Assembly (NCBI GenBank): GCA_001051155.2
Contig: JYIP02000003.1
Coordinates: forward strand, 2,294,001-2,358,000
From: Chrysoporthe austroafricana
Taxonomy: Eukaryota; Ascomycota; Sordariomycetes; Diaporthales; Cryphonectriaceae
Direction: 5' to 3'
DNA length: 64,000 bases
Position 1 is the stretch's first letter; every line of letters begins with the position of its first letter. Under the pieces are notes generated by a model. The model had not been told where the DNA came from. It worked only from the letters and a program-made list of their open reading frames with translations, and did no database searches. A program made the translations under genes and the position numbers. Below, piece by piece: positions 1-9,904 of the stretch.

Positions 1-119
1 TCAAGAGCCCGCACGAGCTCGAGGTGTCGGAGCGGCGCCAGGTCGGCGACGCCGAGGACCTGGTCCGGCAGGGCGACCCCGGAACGGGCCAGTTCCGGGA
101 CAGAGATGCGGACCTGTGA
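1..119 (+). CDS. 3' end of an unidentified gene (partial)
   Basis: The frame beginning at base 3 is open from the window edge to a TGA at 117-119 and encodes 38 residues ending in DRDADL. The stretch is hydrophilic and charged, and its third codon positions are almost all G or C, as in the confirmed genes here. The stop is followed at once by a GGA microsatellite, so coding clearly ends there. No domain can be recognised in so short a tail. The opposite strand is also open, but only as low-complexity Ser/Pro/Arg text, so the plus frame is preferred. The upstream exons lie outside the window. Confidence 0.4.
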   Translation, partial: KSPHELEVSERRQVGDAEDLVRQGDPGTGQFRDRDADL

Positions 120-171
120 AGGAGGAGGAGGAGGAGGAGGAGGAGGAGGAGGAGGAGGAGGAGGAGGAGGG
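119..171. repeat. (AGG)n trinucleotide microsatellite
   Basis: About 17 uninterrupted AGG units directly follow the stop codon of the partial gene at the left edge. They would lie in its 3' untranslated region. Confidence 0.95.
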
Positions 172-669
172 GCGAGAGGAGGTCAGGAAGGAGGAGGAGG
201 CTGGGGAGTGGGGGGGGGGTTTAATGTAGTTGCTGTTGTTGCTGCTGCTGCTGCTGCCCTTTTTGTGTGGTGAAGAAATCCGGAGTGGGAGGAGGTGTGA
301 CGACAGAGGAACTGTCTCTGTGTTTGTCTGCCTGTTGCTGTGGCTGATGAAGGAGGAAGCAAGAGCTGCTGCGAAAGGGCCTGGAAGAAAGGCATCATTA
401 TTATTACCAAAGGCTGTCGAGATGACGAGACAAAATATGCGGCAGCAGCATGCTCGTCTCTCTCTCGACCGGCGGAAGAGGGTGGCTCTGCACACCAGAT
501 ACTGTCGACATGGGCAGGAGGGAAGATCTTTGATGTGATGAAAGGGCACACACACAAAGATCAATAAATACTAGGCCATCCATGGATCTTCTTTGGGAAA
601 AGGGGGGAAGGGAGGGCAACTGGGATCCGGACGAGGCTGCACAGCTCTCAACAGCGGCAGCTGTTCCAG

Positions 670-671
<2 letters not shown>

Positions 672-713
<42 letters not shown>
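672..713. repeat. (GA)n dinucleotide microsatellite
   Basis: About 21 GA units occur in the plus strand. A (CT)n tract of similar length lies at 2207-2254 inside an intron of the adjacent lyase gene, so the two tracts are inverted relative to each other. Confidence 0.95.
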
Positions 714-718
<5 letters not shown>

Positions 719-1095
719 TGAAGACAGCACAGCAGGGCGCACGGCTGTCCATATTAGAGGAAGACACCCAACCCCTAGAGGACACAAGATTCCTCCGAGT
801 GCAAACAATGGAAAAACTTTCTATGACTGACTGCTGCTGCCTCGTCCTGTTGTGGTCTGTCTGCCTTTCTGGTGAGGAGGAGGAGGAGGAGGCGGGTGAT
901 GAGTGCCTCCTACAGAGATGATGAGCCCATGTGTGTATGCCCCCATGAGAATTCCCAAAAATGGTATCAGAGCATGACAAGGGAAAAGAGGAAAAAGAAA
1001 AAGAAGAAAAAAAACCTCTGCCTCGGTGACAGATGATGCCCTGTCAGGACGGCAGTGCTCTATTATGTACTGTGCTCTCCGCTCTCCTCCTCCCC

Positions 1096-1137
1096 ATCTC
1101 CTCTCCTCTCCTCTCCTCTCCTCTCCTCTCCTCTCCC
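1096..1137. repeat. (CTCCT)n pentanucleotide repeat
   Basis: About eight CTCCT/CTCTC-type units lie roughly 40 bases beyond the stop codon of the sphingosine-phosphate lyase gene, in its likely 3' untranslated region. Confidence 0.9.
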
Positions 1138-1173
1138 TAATCACCACCACCTCCTCCTCTACTGCCACCCTCA

Positions 1174-2204
1174 TCATGCCTTGTACAGCGTGTCCAGGAA
1201 CCCCCGCGCCAGGTCCACCACGACGCCCTTGTTGGGCAGGCTGCCCGCGACGCCGTACAGCGCCGCCGAGTCGCCCATGGCCTTCCCCTTCGCGGTGCCG
1301 CCGCCCGCGACGCGCGCGCGCTCCTTCTCGCGCTCCGCCTCGATGACCGCCTCCAGGTCGTCCGTCAGCTTCTCCCACACGCGCACGATGGGCATCGTCA
1401 CCGCGACGTGCATGGCCGGCGGGTCCTGCAGCGAGTTGAGGTGCCAGCCGCGCGCCGCCATCGCGTCCGCGATGTCGTAGATGTCGAGCCGCCGCGCCGT
1501 GAACGCCACCACGCTGACCAGCGGGCGGCCCATGACGTCCAGCTCCGCCGACAGCACCGGCGACGTGCGGATGCGCTCCGCCATGCGCCGCGCCGTCCCC
1601 ACGATCTTCGCGCACGCCCCCAGGTAGCCCTCCTCGCCGACGCTCATCAGGCTCGTCCAGCACCCCGCGATCAGCGCCCCCGGGCGCGAGCCCGCCAGGC
1701 CCGGCGACGCGTACACACCGCCCGACCAGTCCGGGCTGACGAAGTACTGGTACGAGCGCAGCTCCGCGGTGCGGTACAGGCACACGCTGTTGCCCTTGGG
1801 CGCGAAGCCGTACTTGTGCGTGTCGCACGACAGCGAGGTCACGCCGCGCAGGCGGAAGTCGAACGGCGGCACCTCGAAGCCCGCCTTGTCCAGGAACGGC
1901 ATCAGGAACGACCCCAGGCAGCAGTCGACGTGCAGCGGCACGCCGCGCCGCAGCGCGATCCGCGACAGCGCCGGGATGTCGTCCATGATGCCGTGCGGGA
2001 AGTTGGGCGCGCTGCCCACGATCAGCACCGTGTTGGCGTTGACCAGCCGCGCCACCCGCCGCGTGTCCACCTGGTAGCTCGGCGCCGGGCACGGCACCAG
2101 CTGCATCTTGATCTTGAAGTACTCGCACGCCTTGCGGAAGGCAGTGTGCGCCGTGTCGGGCAGGATCCTGTGTGCGCGCGGAGACCGCTCGTCATCAGCA
2201 GCAG

Positions 2205-2257
<53 letters not shown>

Positions 2258-3363
2258 TTGTCCACATCACACACGGGAAAAAAAAAGGGGGGAGGGGGGG
2301 AAGGGAGTTGGCATTCTTCCTGCTTACATCTCCGGCTCCGTGACGCCCCGCTCCACGTAGGCCTTCTGCCGCGCGCTCAGGCAGGCCATCAGGATGCTCT
2401 CGGTGCCGCCGCTCGTCGTCACCCCGGCGGCGTGCGACGGCGCGTGGAACAGCGACAGCACCATGGCCACGATCTCGGCCTCCATCTTGCGCACGCCGGG
2501 GAACACGTCCGGGTGGATCGGGTTGGCCACCGTGAACTTGCCGTACGCCTCCGTCTGCAGCCGCAGCAGCGCGTCCTCGCCGTGGTACACCGCCCCGGAC
2601 ACGTACCCGTCCTCCCAGCGCGTGTGGTCCAGCGCCGCCAGCCGCGTCAGCTCCGCGCGCAGCTGCTCGTCGCTCCACCCCTGCTTGGGCAGCGCCAGGT
2701 ACCGCGTCTCGCCCGGCGGGATGAGCTTCTGCTGCAGCTTCGCCTTGGCCTCGTCCACCTGCGCCTTCACCTTGCTGCGCACCCCCGGCGCCTGCAGGAG
2801 CCACCCGTACGATATCCGCCGCGCGTCCGTGTACAGCTCGACGACCGTGCCGATGAGCCCGCGGCCCCGGAGCTTCCAGAAGGACCGCCGGACCCACCGG
2901 AGGAGGAAGTAGAAGAAGACGATGTTCTTGAGCCTGTCTCGCGCCGCCCGGGTCAGCCAACTAGCTCCGTCACCGGCCCGTCCGGCATGCCGAGGTGTGC
3001 CTGTCACGCGATGCGGCAGGGCGAGAACTGCGCGCGGTGCGCCTCGGGGGCCAGCCCGCCCCGGTCGCCCGCGCACAGCTCTCGCGGGTGGGGTGCCACG
3101 AGGCTCCGCCGCACGACAGCCAGCGGATACTCCCCATCCATCCAGATGTCACCGGCCGGCCTGCCCCGGATCCTTCGCGCCGGCGAGAGGCGGCTCCGGA
3201 ATCCCGGGCTGGCCTGGCCCTTGTTGGGGGGTGGGGAGGGAAGGCGGGGTGTCCTGACTTACAGCTCGACATTCAGGAACTGCAGCGGGCTGGCGGCCCG
3301 CGACTTCTTGACGTTGTTGATCCCATCGCGCAGGCTGATGGGCATGCGCGAGCTGCCGGGCAT
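1174..3363 (-). CDS. DPL1: Sphingosine-1-phosphate lyase (dihydrosphingosine phosphate lyase)
   Basis: This PLP-dependent ER enzyme splits phosphorylated sphingoid bases into a fatty aldehyde and phosphoethanolamine, the exit step of sphingolipid breakdown. The three-exon model is 3363-3263, 2933-2328 and 2167-1174, giving 566 residues, the usual family length. Introns are GTAAGT...CAG (329 nt) and GTAAGC...CAG (160 nt), and both junction codons restore family-like text (NVELLKNIVFF and EPEMILPDTAHTAF). A hydrophobic anchor lies near residues 34-50. The Gly-rich TSGGTES motif and the PLP-lysine motif SCDTHKYGFAPKG (Lys about 354) are intact. The second intron carries a long (GA)n tract on the coding strand. 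A CT-rich tract lies about 100-150 bases upstream of the ATG. The start at 3361-3363 is chosen because it is the first ATG giving the conserved N-terminus. Confidence 0.95.
2207..2254. repeat. (CT)n microsatellite inside DPL1 intron 2
   Basis: About 23 CT units on the plus strand (GA on the coding strand) sit within the 160-nt second intron of the lyase gene. Without splicing, the frame would read as an Arg-Glu repeat, which is clearly not protein. Confidence 0.95.
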
Positions 3364-4561
3364 CTCGACTGTTCGTTCGGCTCCGTCCCGGAAGCGCGTG
3401 GTGCAGGGAGGAAGAATAAGACCAGGGCCCGGGAACAAGAGGGTCACTTTGTACACACGAAAGGAGAAGAAGGCGAAGAAGAAGAAGAAGGAGAAGGAGA
3501 GGAAGAAAAGACAGAAGTGCCTGGCGCGGAAGGGGAGCTCCAAGATCACGAGCCGGGTCGAGGCGAAGGAAAGGGCCGCGAGGCAATGGGAATGCTACTT
3601 TTAACGTAATGACGCAGCAGCACCAGGGCCCCTCCGCGGGTCCCGCCCCGGCCGTGGAATCGAAGCGTGTCACATGTGCCCTCCTTTAAGGCCGCGCCGC
3701 CCGCTGTTAATGCCCGCGATTCACCCTGGGGCCCCGATGGCGCAGTAGTATCTCCACGCATGGTCAGCGCGGTCTCCTCGGCCATCCGCGGACCGGGTCG
3801 CCTCTCGCCCATCCCAGACCGTCGGGTTCATGCCCGTCTCGTTCGTCCAGACTATCTATCGCATGTCGGCCCCAGGACTCCTGATACGGGGGAGAGAGAA
3901 GAGGGCCACTGCCGTCGGTCCCGCTGCTGCCCATTGATGAGGATCGCCCCGGGGCTTCAACGTTACAGTCCTCGCCCGTATTCGGACGGAGTATTTGAGA
4001 CCAATTGCAGCAGGTATACACAGCGGGCGGCGTTTCAGGCCAGAACCGCACGCATCCTCCATCGGACCTCGTTCTCGACGGGCTTTGGAAGCATCCACTA
4101 CGATCATTGTGGTTAGACGTCCCGGCGCGTCGGGGGATTTCAGAGGTCGAGATTCAAGCCAGCAGACATGATACGACAATGATACTACGGCTCATCAAGA
4201 CCCAGCTGGCTGACGACCAAGTGGGAGAAAGCTCGACATGTGTGCATACTACAAAGGAGGGTATCGTGCAGCCGAAAAGGAAAAACAAATAAAACCAACC
4301 CAGAAAGCCATTATGATTCCCACCCTCTCCATATCCTGTAATTCCAGTCCGCAGGATCCGACAAGCCCCGTGTGCTAATGTAAGCCTCATGTAAGCCTCA
4401 TGTTGTATCCGGACCCCCCTTTCTTCCCAAACACCCAGAATTAAATAATCTCACGGGTATGCTTGAGAGGCACAGCCACAACAACAGCCAGGATCAATCC
4501 AGCTTGTTCCTAAATCTCATGAATCTCATGCGACACGCGTGGCCAGTATACACGGGAGCGC
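3364..4561. other. Intergenic: promoter of DPL1 and 3' flank of the transporter
   Basis: No gene is supported. The 3460-3512 stretch is pyrimidine-rich on the DPL1 coding strand, the kind of CT-rich leader common upstream of fungal start codons. The remainder has only short discordant open frames. Confidence 0.7.
3460..3512 (-). promoter_or_regulatory. CT-rich tract upstream of DPL1
   Basis: The plus strand is almost pure purine (AAG/GAAG runs), so the DPL1 sense strand is a long CT tract 100-150 bases before the ATG. Such tracts mark core promoters or leaders in many filamentous fungi. The promoter role is inferred. Confidence 0.4.
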
Positions 4562-6993
4562 TCACGCGCGCTTCGTGGGGTCCGGCTCCGGGTTCTTCTG
4601 CACGAACGCCTTCTCCGAGTGCTCGACGCCCTCGTCGTGCGGGACCCGGGGCTTGTCCACGTGCCGCCAGAAGACGTACCGGTTGAAGAAGTAGACGAAC
4701 TGCGCGAGGCCGTACCGGGCGTGCCTGCTGATCGGCACGCTGAACACCGAGTCCAGCTCCTCCAGCGTCTTCTCCTTGGTCTCGGGCACGAAGAACAGCA
4801 CGAGGAAGAAGCCGATGATGTTCCACCCCGCGTACCACCCGAACGCGCCCTGCGGCTTGAACGCCGTCTGCAGCGACGGCCACGTCACCGACAGGACGAA
4901 GTTGAAGAACCACGTCGTCGCCGTCGCCAGCGACATCCCGATGGGCCGGATGTAGAGCGGGTAGGCCTCCGCGCTGTAGGTGAAGGGCACGGGGCCCTCA
5001 CCGGGCGAGTATACAATTCCTATAAGAGCACGTTAGCCCCCGAAACTGCTGTGAGCGGCGGCGGCCGCCGCCGCCCGCTTGACACTGACCGAAGAGATAG
5101 ATGCCCAGGGCGATGCAGGCGATGCGCGCCGTCGAGTCGGGGATCCAGAAGCTGAACCCCGTGAAGAACAGGAACAGCGACATGAACGGGAAGGTGGTCA
5201 GGAGCAGGTTGCGCCGGCCGAACGTATCGATTGCTGGAGAGAATGGTCAGCCAAGAGCTGGTTGCGAGCCTCGGATAGCCGGGCACTGACTGTAGATAGC
5301 CGGTATGGCAAACAGGAAGTTGATGATGCCAAAGCCGAGCGAGGCAGCCAGGGCCGACGTCTCGCTGAAGTTGGCGTCCAGGAAGATCTCGGACGAGTAA
5401 TACGCGATCACATTCACTCCGCAGAACTGTTGCATGAACATCACGATCTCCGAGGCCACCATGGCGTTCCGGTTGCGGCGGACGGTGAGGAACTCCTTGA
5501 TGCGGTTGCTCTTCCCGATGGCCATGGCCTCGCGCTCGGCCTCGAGCCCGATGTGCATATAGAAGAGGTCGCGCGCCGCCTGGAGCTTGTGGTGGCGGAG
5601 CTTGCAGATCGACCGGTACGCGTCCCCGTGCCTGTTCTTGGTCAAGTACCAGCGCGGGCTCTCCGGGAAGAAGGGGATCAGGCAGCAGACGATCACGGCC
5701 GGGATCATGGCGCTCGACATCATGAGCCGCCAGTTCAGCCCCAGGGCGATGCCGCGGGCGGGAACCTGTACTCTCCCCATCAGCATTCCCATGCTCCTCG
5801 GGGTGGTGCGAGGCAGCCGAGGAGAGGACGACTCACAAAGTAGAAGGCGAGATCGGCGACGTAACCCATCATGATACCGAACGCCGTCCACATCTGCCAT
5901 TGCATGACCAAGGCTCCTCGTGTCTTGGGCGGGGCGCACTCGGCGGCAAAGATGGCTTGAAGCCGGTCAGCACTTCGTTCATATCATAGGCCTCCAGCCT
6001 CGTTGTGTGGGCTCGGCAGCGCTCACGAGTTGTAGCAGACTTGGGCCCGATCCCGAAACCCAGGAAAAACCGGGCAATGAACATGTGGTACCAGGTATCT
6101 GGGAGGCAAGATATCAGCGCCGCGCGGAGCAGTTGCCAGGGGAGTCAAGGTTTTCCTCACTCGTAAAGCCCTGCCACAGACAAGCCAGCGCCGAGATGAC
6201 GCAGGCGATGAAGACGGTTCCCCGGCGGCCGAACTTCGCGTTCATGGGCTCGGTGAGCCAGCATCCGATGAAGGCACAGCACAGGTACGGCGCGCTGTTG
6301 AGCAGGCCCAGGAGCCAGGAGTCCCGCTGCGAGCTCGAGTCGATGCCGAACTGGATCTTGTAGAAGCTCTGGGCGCCGTTCACAACCGTCTCGTCCATTC
6401 CCTGTACGGCGGCGCAGAGGGCCTAGAGTAGGAAAGGGTCAGCATGCGGCCCTCGGAATGATGATGGTGGTGGTGCCGCAACACGTACGCAGACGACCAC
6501 CACGCCCACGAGCTTTTTTGGCAGGCTCTTGTACTTGTGGTCACGCTCGAACTCGAGGCCTGCCTTCTCGTCCGCCGTCAGGCCCGCGACACCGTCCCAT
6601 TGGAAATCATTCCCGGCGATCAGGGCCCCGAGTCTGAACACCCGCTGTAGAAATCTCCTGTCAGCAAGCCTCGCCGGTTCCAAAACCTAAGAAATCCTCC
6701 GCGGAGCCCTCGACTGTACGAGATCCGGGCCGGGGAAAAGGCGTACGTACGAGGTCTTCTTCAGCCTCAAACCCATGGCTGGCGCAGTAGTCCTCGGACA
6801 TGCGTATCAGCTCGGCCTCGCTGACCCCCGAGAGCGGATTTTCAGCCTTGGCAGAAGCATGGCGGCGTTCCGCGAGGTCGTCCTCGGGCGCATTCCCCGG
6901 CGACGAGGTAGAAGGAGGGCTGCCGCGGTCCAAGTGCTCGACATCCGGCTTGGAGCCGACCGAGGACGACCGGTGGTGTTTCTCTTCGGCCAT
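4562..6993 (-). CDS. MFS sugar/polyol transporter
   Basis: This is a plasma-membrane sugar porter of the major facilitator superfamily. The eight exons are 6993-6751, 6644-6489, 6422-6161, 6098-6027, 5955-5837, 5765-5291, 5233-5090 and 5019-4562, which close in frame at 642 residues. All seven introns are GT-AG, 57-106 nt. Family signatures are present in order: GMDETVVNGAQ in the first membrane segment, NAKFGRRG after helix 2, PESPRWYL after helix 6, MQQFCGVNVIAYYS in helix 7, DTFGRRN between helices 8 and 9, and PETKEKTLEELD after helix 12. The first ~115 residues are a hydrophilic cytoplasmic extension containing ENPLSGVSEAEL, typical of a fungus-specific sugar-porter clade. The substrate cannot be read from sequence. 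The neighbouring lyase gene has no obvious functional link. Confidence 0.92.
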
Positions 6994-9904
6994 GATGGAC
7001 GGCGTCTGCCTTCAGGGCTCGTTAAGGGGGGTCTATGGGACGGAGAGAACGAGCTACTAGTCTTGGCCAGGCTCGACAGGGTGAGGTCTTCCGAGGATGG
7101 GTCTAGGTATGCTGGGGCCAAGATCCTTTGCAGCGGGCCCAAGACCAGACAGGCTTTAGTCGCTGGGTGCCCTCACGATCACAGTGGATGGCAAGAACAG
7201 GCGGATACCGTCCAGTCTGCTGGACAGAGCCGGCGGGCGAGGAGGGAGGCGACCGTTTATCTACCTACGCAACTCCTACCTCTGCCGTCAAGGTTAGCCC
7301 GGCGTGCCCAGTCAGCCCAGCCCAAGAGCCGTCAACGTCCGGGGCAGGGCCACGGCAGGCCGCGAAAGGCTCTCCGGTGGGCTGAACCACGCAGCCGGCG
7401 CATGGGGAACGCGGGGATCGTGTCGATCCCAGATCCTACTGCTGTCGATCCTCGACACTGCCGCGACTGCGGACAGGCCTCGAGGCATACCAGAGGAGCG
7501 CAGGCGTCTGTCTGGCGAACGCCTAACGCAGCGGTGCGCCGGGGGCTCGCAGCCAAGACCCATTGACCTGTCAAACCGGACCGGCGCCGCCCAGCGGTCA
7601 CTCCGGCCTTCCCCTTGGCACTATGATATCAGAGCCGTCAACGTGGGCACAATGTGTGGCACAATATGTGCATACAGAGCAAGAGGAGGAGGAGCCGCGC
7701 AGCAGCAGCAGCGACAGCGTGAAGGATCTGCTTCCCGGGCTGCGACGTCATTGCGCCTGCTGGGAGGTGTCTAGCCCGCTGAGGAAGGAGGATGGCCTGG
7801 ATACGTGAGTCGTCAGCACGGGCGCCGTAGAATGGGCGTTTGAATGAATGGGTAGGACGCGCGAGTGCCCTCTGATCGACGCATGTTAGACGACATCCGA
7901 AGCAGGGCCTGGCGGCGATGACGTTACTGCACGTCCCCATGGACCGCCCAGCAGGGATCATCGGGCTGAAGGGTCCAAGGCAAAGGGCCCCAACGCCAAG
8001 GACCCGCCCCCGCAAAAGGCTAAAGTAGCGCCCCGCCACAGACCGCAGAATGGGTACGGCCCTACAGCAAGTGCTGTATCTACTACTGATATGTATATGT
8101 AAATTGTGCTTGTAAGGTAGCAGTAATAGTAACAGCAGCGCGCAACCCCTTCGAGCCCAGGAATCCAATGGAACGCTGAGTCTCAAACCACTGTAACTCA
8201 ATCCTGGAAGTAACACCACCACGACACCGATTGACAGGAACGTGCTGGGCAGGATGCTTGCCCAAAAACTTGTCTGATCCACCCTCCACATGCGCACAGA
8301 AGCATCTGACCTCCAGGGGTGAGCAGCTGTCAAGAGCACTAGACCTCCTCAGACAGTGTCCCACCTAGGGTAACCCGAGACTGTGGCCTACTGGGGCTCG
8401 TCGGGATGGGGCAGACTCGGGTTCTGCCCATAGAGGTGCTTGCCGGTCGGCTTTCTCTCGAGGTGCGCCTAAGGCGGTGGGCGGTGCCTCATCTCTGTGT
8501 GACGATCGAGGCTTATGTCCAGTACGCCTCACGCCCCGTGTCTCATGATCCCCCCTTTATCGGTTGGAAGACGCGGCCGGCACGGAGGTATCTCCCCACA
8601 CCCCCTTTCGAGGTATCCGTATGGGAATAGAGGGCGGGGTCTATCATAGTAAAGGTGTTATCCTCGCATATACAGCTTCGTCAACCCATCCACGTCTCGC
8701 TTACAGCCTCGCCGTGTTGAGGAGCCATTCCATGACATCACATATCCTCTGCTTGCAGATGACCACCACCACCACAGCAACCACCACAACCACCACCACA
8801 ACAACCACCTGTCGTCCAGGCCTGCGCGGATCCGCGAAGGATTCTGCACGACGGGACTAGGCAGGTGTGGCTGGCAGTGAGGTGGGCAGCGTTCCGCCGA
8901 TCCGCTCACTAGTGCACAGGACTGCACGCACATCACCTTGTAAACTTGAAACAAGACAGATGGTGACCCAAAATTAGCAGTGAACAGCAACGAGTCTCCT
9001 CAGCCTCTGTGACTCACCCAATGTCCTCTTGGTATTCGAGATATCTGATGTGTGGCCATGGGACCTTGAGTACGCGATCATCAGCACATCTACGGAGATT
9101 CTCCAGTAGCATAGCTGGCATCAACCTGATCTCGTCACTCCTAATAAAGCAATTTTAACAAAAGGGAGGTTGAGAAAAATTTAGGGGATATTAAAACAAA
9201 AAAAAAGAAGTAAAGAAAAGAAAACAAAATCCCTACCCGACGACTAAGCCTGGCGGGTCCAACCATGAAGCTCGCCTTCGATACACAGAAGACACTATGC
9301 TCCGAAAGCCTCCTCTGGCGTTAGTTCGTCTCTTCGTGCGCCCGTGGCTTCTGTCACACCTAAGCCCACCGGCCTGCCTTTCATCCCGATCGTCCTTGTT
9401 GATCTCGATGGCATTTGCGATCACCAGGCCCCCCCACCTCCTGCCCAGAGGCCGTGCCACTCAAGGCCCGATCGATAACCGGTCAACAGGGGGTCACGAC
9501 GGAATGGGAGACCTGTCAGGTTGATCGGCAGGACGCGAACTTCCTCTCTGAACGTGATCAACCTGCCCAAGCTCAGACGATCCCTCGCTCTGGGTGTCTG
9601 GGTATCCGCTCGAAGTCCCTTGAAAACACACCGACAGATGTATATATCCGAACGTCTCTACTCATTCGGGACCGGCCGCTCACCTTAAGCCTTCTTTCTC
9701 TTCAAGGGGATTTTTTTTTTTTCTCTTTTACATGACCATTTCGGTCTTTGTCGTTCGGTATCATAGTTCATGAAGCATAACTCGTAACCTCGTGCCAGCT
9801 TATATGTGTCAACAAATGAAGGGGGGAAAAGAGAGAGAAAGAGAGAGAAATTGCACAGTTGTGACCCCAAAGGACTGCCCAGCAGCACCCGCTGCCCTTG
9901 TTTG
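6994..9904. other. 2.9 kb intergenic region upstream of the transporter
   Basis: No coding region is supported. Short open frames exist on both strands without recognisable domains or consistent splice structure. It contains an imperfect ACC repeat (8757-8812) and an A-rich stretch (9155-9232). The region should hold the transporter promoter at its left end and the 3' flank of the DUF7514 gene at its right end. Confidence 0.65.
8757..8812. repeat. Imperfect (ACC)n repeat
   Basis: A run of ACC and ACA triplets forms a degenerate microsatellite in intergenic DNA. Confidence 0.85.

Larger units (their letters stand above)
120..1173. other. Intergenic region between convergent 3' ends
   Basis: No gene is supported here. 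The stretch lies between the plus-strand partial gene and the 3' end of the sphingosine-phosphate lyase on the minus strand. It contains three purine or pyrimidine microsatellites (AGG, GA and CTCCT units), and its open frames are low complexity. Confidence 0.7.

Noticed and set aside
821..2343. Long open frames overlapping DPL1 (minus-strand frame 821-2128 and plus-strand frame 1408-2343)
   Set aside because: These are GC-driven shadow frames of the lyase, with Arg/Ala/Gly-rich text and no domain.
3735..3840. Possible tRNA (TGGCGCAGTAGTATC, then CGGGTTCATGCCCG)
   Set aside because: A- and B-box-like pieces exist, but the D stem is broken and the T stem cannot be extended to five pairs; spacing also fails.
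1174..6993. Metabolite gene cluster formed by DPL1 and the MFS transporter
   Set aside because: The transporter is a sugar porter and no synthase, P450 or tailoring enzyme is near.
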